Positions 20,155 through 21,891 of a DNA stretch of 21,891 bases are shown piece after piece. The DNA is from DAIRGB01 sp036794765 (GTDB lineage: Bacteria > Patescibacteriota > JAHJAL01), in assembly GCA_036794765.1 (NCBI GenBank), contig DAIRGB010000005.1:1-21891 (forward strand), read 5' to 3'. The first letter of the stretch is position 1. Every line of letters begins with the position of its first letter. Under the pieces are notes generated by a model. It did no database searches. It had not been told where the DNA came from and worked only from the letters and a program-made list of their open reading frames with translations. A program made the translations under genes and the position numbers.

Positions 20155-21786
20155 ATGTTGGAAGAAAAGGAGTGGAAAAAAGTAAAACCTGTTTTGATGT
20201 TGGTTTTGGATGGATTTGGAGTTACGCTTACTAGGAAGGGAAATGCGATAATCAATGCCAATACGCCGGTTTTTGATAAATTGTGGAATGATTATCCCCA
20301 TGTACTACTCAATGCTTCAGGCGAGGCGGTTGGTTTGCCCTGGGGAGAGTATGGAAATTCTGAGGTTGGCCATATTACTTTAGGTATGGGGACGGTAATA
20401 AAACAAAGTTTGGCCATGATTAAAGATAGTATTGTCAGTGGTGATTTTTTTGAGAATGAAGTGATAGTCGCGGCTATAAATCAGGCAAAAAGGAAAAATG
20501 GAAGAGTACATTTGGCCGGCATATTTTCCCCGGCTGGTGTACATGGTCATATAGATTATTTCACAGCTTTATTGGAGTTGTGTCATAAGATGAATTATAA
20601 AAACGTATTTTTGCATCTATTTTCTGATGGTCGTGATGTTCCGCCACAGTCTTTACCAGATTTTTTAAGTCAGATTGATGCGGTAATACAACAGAATGGT
20701 TGTGGTAAAATTGCTTCTCTGGCTGGTCGTTTTTATTCGATGGATCGTATTAGTCGTTGGGATCGCACTCAACTTACATATTTGGCAATGAGAGGGTTGG
20801 GAAAAGAAACAGCCATGAGTGCTGAGGAGGCAATGAATAATTCGTATCAAAAAGGAATATTTGATGAAATGATAATGCCGACAATGATCGTTGATTCTAT
20901 GGGTAAGCCGGTTGGACCGATTGAAAAAGGGGATACTTTGATTTTTATTAATCATAGGCGTGATCGAATACGTCAGATAGCTAGTTTTTTTGCGTCAGAT
21001 GAGCCAGTTATTGCAGAGGCAAGAAAAGAGGATAAACTGTCTGATTTGAGTATAGTGAGTATGGTTTTTTATGAATTAGTGAATATGGGCGTTAAGATTG
21101 CTTTTACTCCAGAAGAGATAAATAAATCGTCTGGTGAGGCAATGAGTTTGCCTAGAGTATTGAGTGAAAATGGAATAAAACAGTATCATGTGGCGGAAAC
21201 GGAAAAATTTCCGCATGTTACATATTTTTTTAATGGTGGAGAGAAAACGAGTTACGATGGGGAGGAATATAAGCATGTTCCTTCGCCAAAAGTTAGAGGT
21301 TATGAGGAAAAACCTGAAATGAGCTTGTATGAGGTAACCGATGATATTTTACGTGTACTTGATGGGGGAGAACATGGATTTATTTTGTCAAATTTTGCTA
21401 ATCCGGATATGATTGGACATACCGGGGTTTATGAAGCTGGAGTAAAGGCGGTAGAAATAGTTGATAGTTGTGTAGGGAGATTAGTGGATGAAACTTTGAA
21501 AAAAGATGGAACTGTTATGATTACCGCGGATCATGGTAATTGTGATGAGATGTTGAATCCGATTTCGGGAAATATTTCTAAAGAGCATAGTTCGAATCCG
21601 GTTCCGTTTTTTTTGATCGATAATCGTTTTAGGATAAATCGAAAGCGTTTGGAAATTTTTGAAAATGCTGGGAATATGAAACCAAATGGTTTGTTGGCAG
21701 ATGTGTCTCCGACAGTATTGGATGTTTTTGGATTTGAAATTCCGGAGGAAATGACGGGAGTATCTTTATTGGATGCAGTAGAGTAG
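20155..21786 (+). CDS. gpmI: 2,3-BPG-independent phosphoglycerate mutase
   Basis: The 543-residue protein has the alkaline-phosphatase-fold iPGM landmarks: LMLVLDGFG with Asp19, nucleophile Ser69 in GNSEVGHITLG, FSDGRDVPP, LAGRFYSMDR, NHRRDR, and near the end ITADHGNCDEM and EHSSNPVPFFL with the metal ligands. It converts 3-phosphoglycerate to 2-phosphoglycerate using two Mn(II) ions. Most family members have about 510 residues, so this one is somewhat longer. ATG at 20155 is the first that leaves the tRNA intact; the frame extends upstream through the tRNA but that cannot be protein. No SD is present. It starts 20 bp after the tRNA with no terminator between, implying a shared transcript. 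Confidence 0.95.
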   Translation: MLEEKEWKKVKPVLMLVLDGFGVTLTRKGNAIINANTPVFDKLWNDYPHVLLNASGEAVGLPWGEYGNSEVGHITLGMGTVIKQSLAMIKDSIVSGDFFENEVIVAAINQAKRKNGRVHLAGIFSPAGVHGHIDYFTALLELCHKMNYKNVFLHLFSDGRDVPPQSLPDFLSQIDAVIQQNGCGKIASLAGRFYSMDRISRWDRTQLTYLAMRGLGKETAMSAEEAMNNSYQKGIFDEMIMPTMIVDSMGKPVGPIEKGDTLIFINHRRDRIRQIASFFASDEPVIAEARKEDKLSDLSIVSMVFYELVNMGVKIAFTPEEINKSSGEAMSLPRVLSENGIKQYHVAETEKFPHVTYFFNGGEKTSYDGEEYKHVPSPKVRGYEEKPEMSLYEVTDDILRVLDGGEHGFILSNFANPDMIGHTGVYEAGVKAVEIVDSCVGRLVDETLKKDGTVMITADHGNCDEMLNPISGNISKEHSSNPVPFFLIDNRFRINRKRLEIFENAGNMKPNGLLADVSPTVLDVFGFEIPEEMTGVSLLDAVE

Positions 21787-21792
21787 GAGATT

Positions 21793-21891
21793 ATGTATTT
21801 TTTTGGTACCGAAAAACATTTGACTAAGCTGTTTGATTGGTGTTTGGATTGGGTTTGGGTGTGCATTTGCTGATGGGCTTGTATGCTCCAG
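21793..21891 (+). pseudogene. Start of a membrane protein, apparently frameshifted, cut by window edge
   Basis: ATG at 21793, after AGGAG (21785-21789), opens a frame MYFFGTEKHLTKLFDW that soon stops at TGA (21871-21873). From 21837 another frame reads LVFGLGLGVHLLMGLYAP, a convincing membrane helix, and stays open to the window end. Adding one base near 21836-21838 would join the two as ...KLFDLVFGLG.... A one-base deletion in the gene or a consensus error explains this better than two separate short genes. The protein family cannot be identified from what is visible. Confidence 0.4.

Overview
The window is AT-rich, gene-dense bacterial DNA. Nearly all genes lie on the + strand, which is strongly G-over-C (likely leading-strand) in composition. 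TGA is used as an ordinary stop, for example in the ATGA overlaps at 3825 and 5153, so the standard bacterial code applies. Short intergenic gaps, many small lipoproteins of unknown function, frequent starts without a Shine-Dalgarno (SD) sequence, an RNHCP-domain protein, a lysine-repeat histone-like peptide and a fermentative gene set suggest a small-genome member of the Patescibacteria (Candidate Phyla Radiation). This placement is inference; no rRNA or marker gene in the window fixes it.

Layout. 1-2410: 3' end of a 2,3-BPG-dependent phosphoglycerate mutase, an RNHCP protein, a Cys-repeat lipoprotein and a BaiN/HI0933-type flavoprotein, with TAGGT-type microrepeats after two of these genes. 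2541-3221: a strong bidirectional terminator and a leftward secreted tandem-repeat protein. 3463-9931: a long rightward run: PLDc_N membrane protein, an alpha/beta hydrolase fused to a gluconokinase-like P-loop kinase, a divergent Ham1/RdgB pyrophosphatase, a 40-bp perfect inverted repeat, a NUDIX hydrolase, a coiled-coil membrane protein, a duplicated-domain lipoprotein, a thermonuclease, a HAD phosphatase, another lipoprotein and a ferredoxin. 10017-13485: a zinc/manganese ABC importer (lipoprotein, ATPase, permease) followed by a D-2-hydroxyacid (D-lactate type) dehydrogenase.

13502-16827 is the most coherent regulatory unit. A consensus-like promoter with a 17-bp spacer is followed by a 27-bp near-perfect Fur-box palindrome over the expected transcription start. 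Downstream are a Fur-family regulator, a NifS/IscS cysteine desulfurase, an IscU scaffold, a ferredoxin-reductase-like flavoprotein, a DUF1858 protein and a small Cys-rich protein. This reads as an autoregulated iron-responsive Fe-S cluster assembly operon.

16860-19052 is a more accessory-looking patch with genes on both strands: a 98-aa HExxH mini-protease, a 37-aa lysine-repeat peptide with its own terminator, a C39-like lipoprotein peptidase, and an HTH regulator paired with an ImmA/IrrE-type protein whose HExxH glutamate is replaced by alanine. 19287-21873: a 32-aa membrane peptide, a lysozyme-like muralytic protein ending in a terminator, a tRNA with CAT anticodon (best read as the lysidine-type tRNA-Ile), cofactor-independent phosphoglycerate mutase immediately behind it, and at the edge a membrane protein that appears frameshifted.

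I found no CRISPR array, insertion sequence, rRNA, prophage or recognisable complete defence system. The best leads for novelty are the hydrolase-kinase fusion, the 40-bp inverted repeat in the NUDIX leader, the Fur-controlled Fe-S operon with its two small Cys proteins, and the HTH/HALGH pair.
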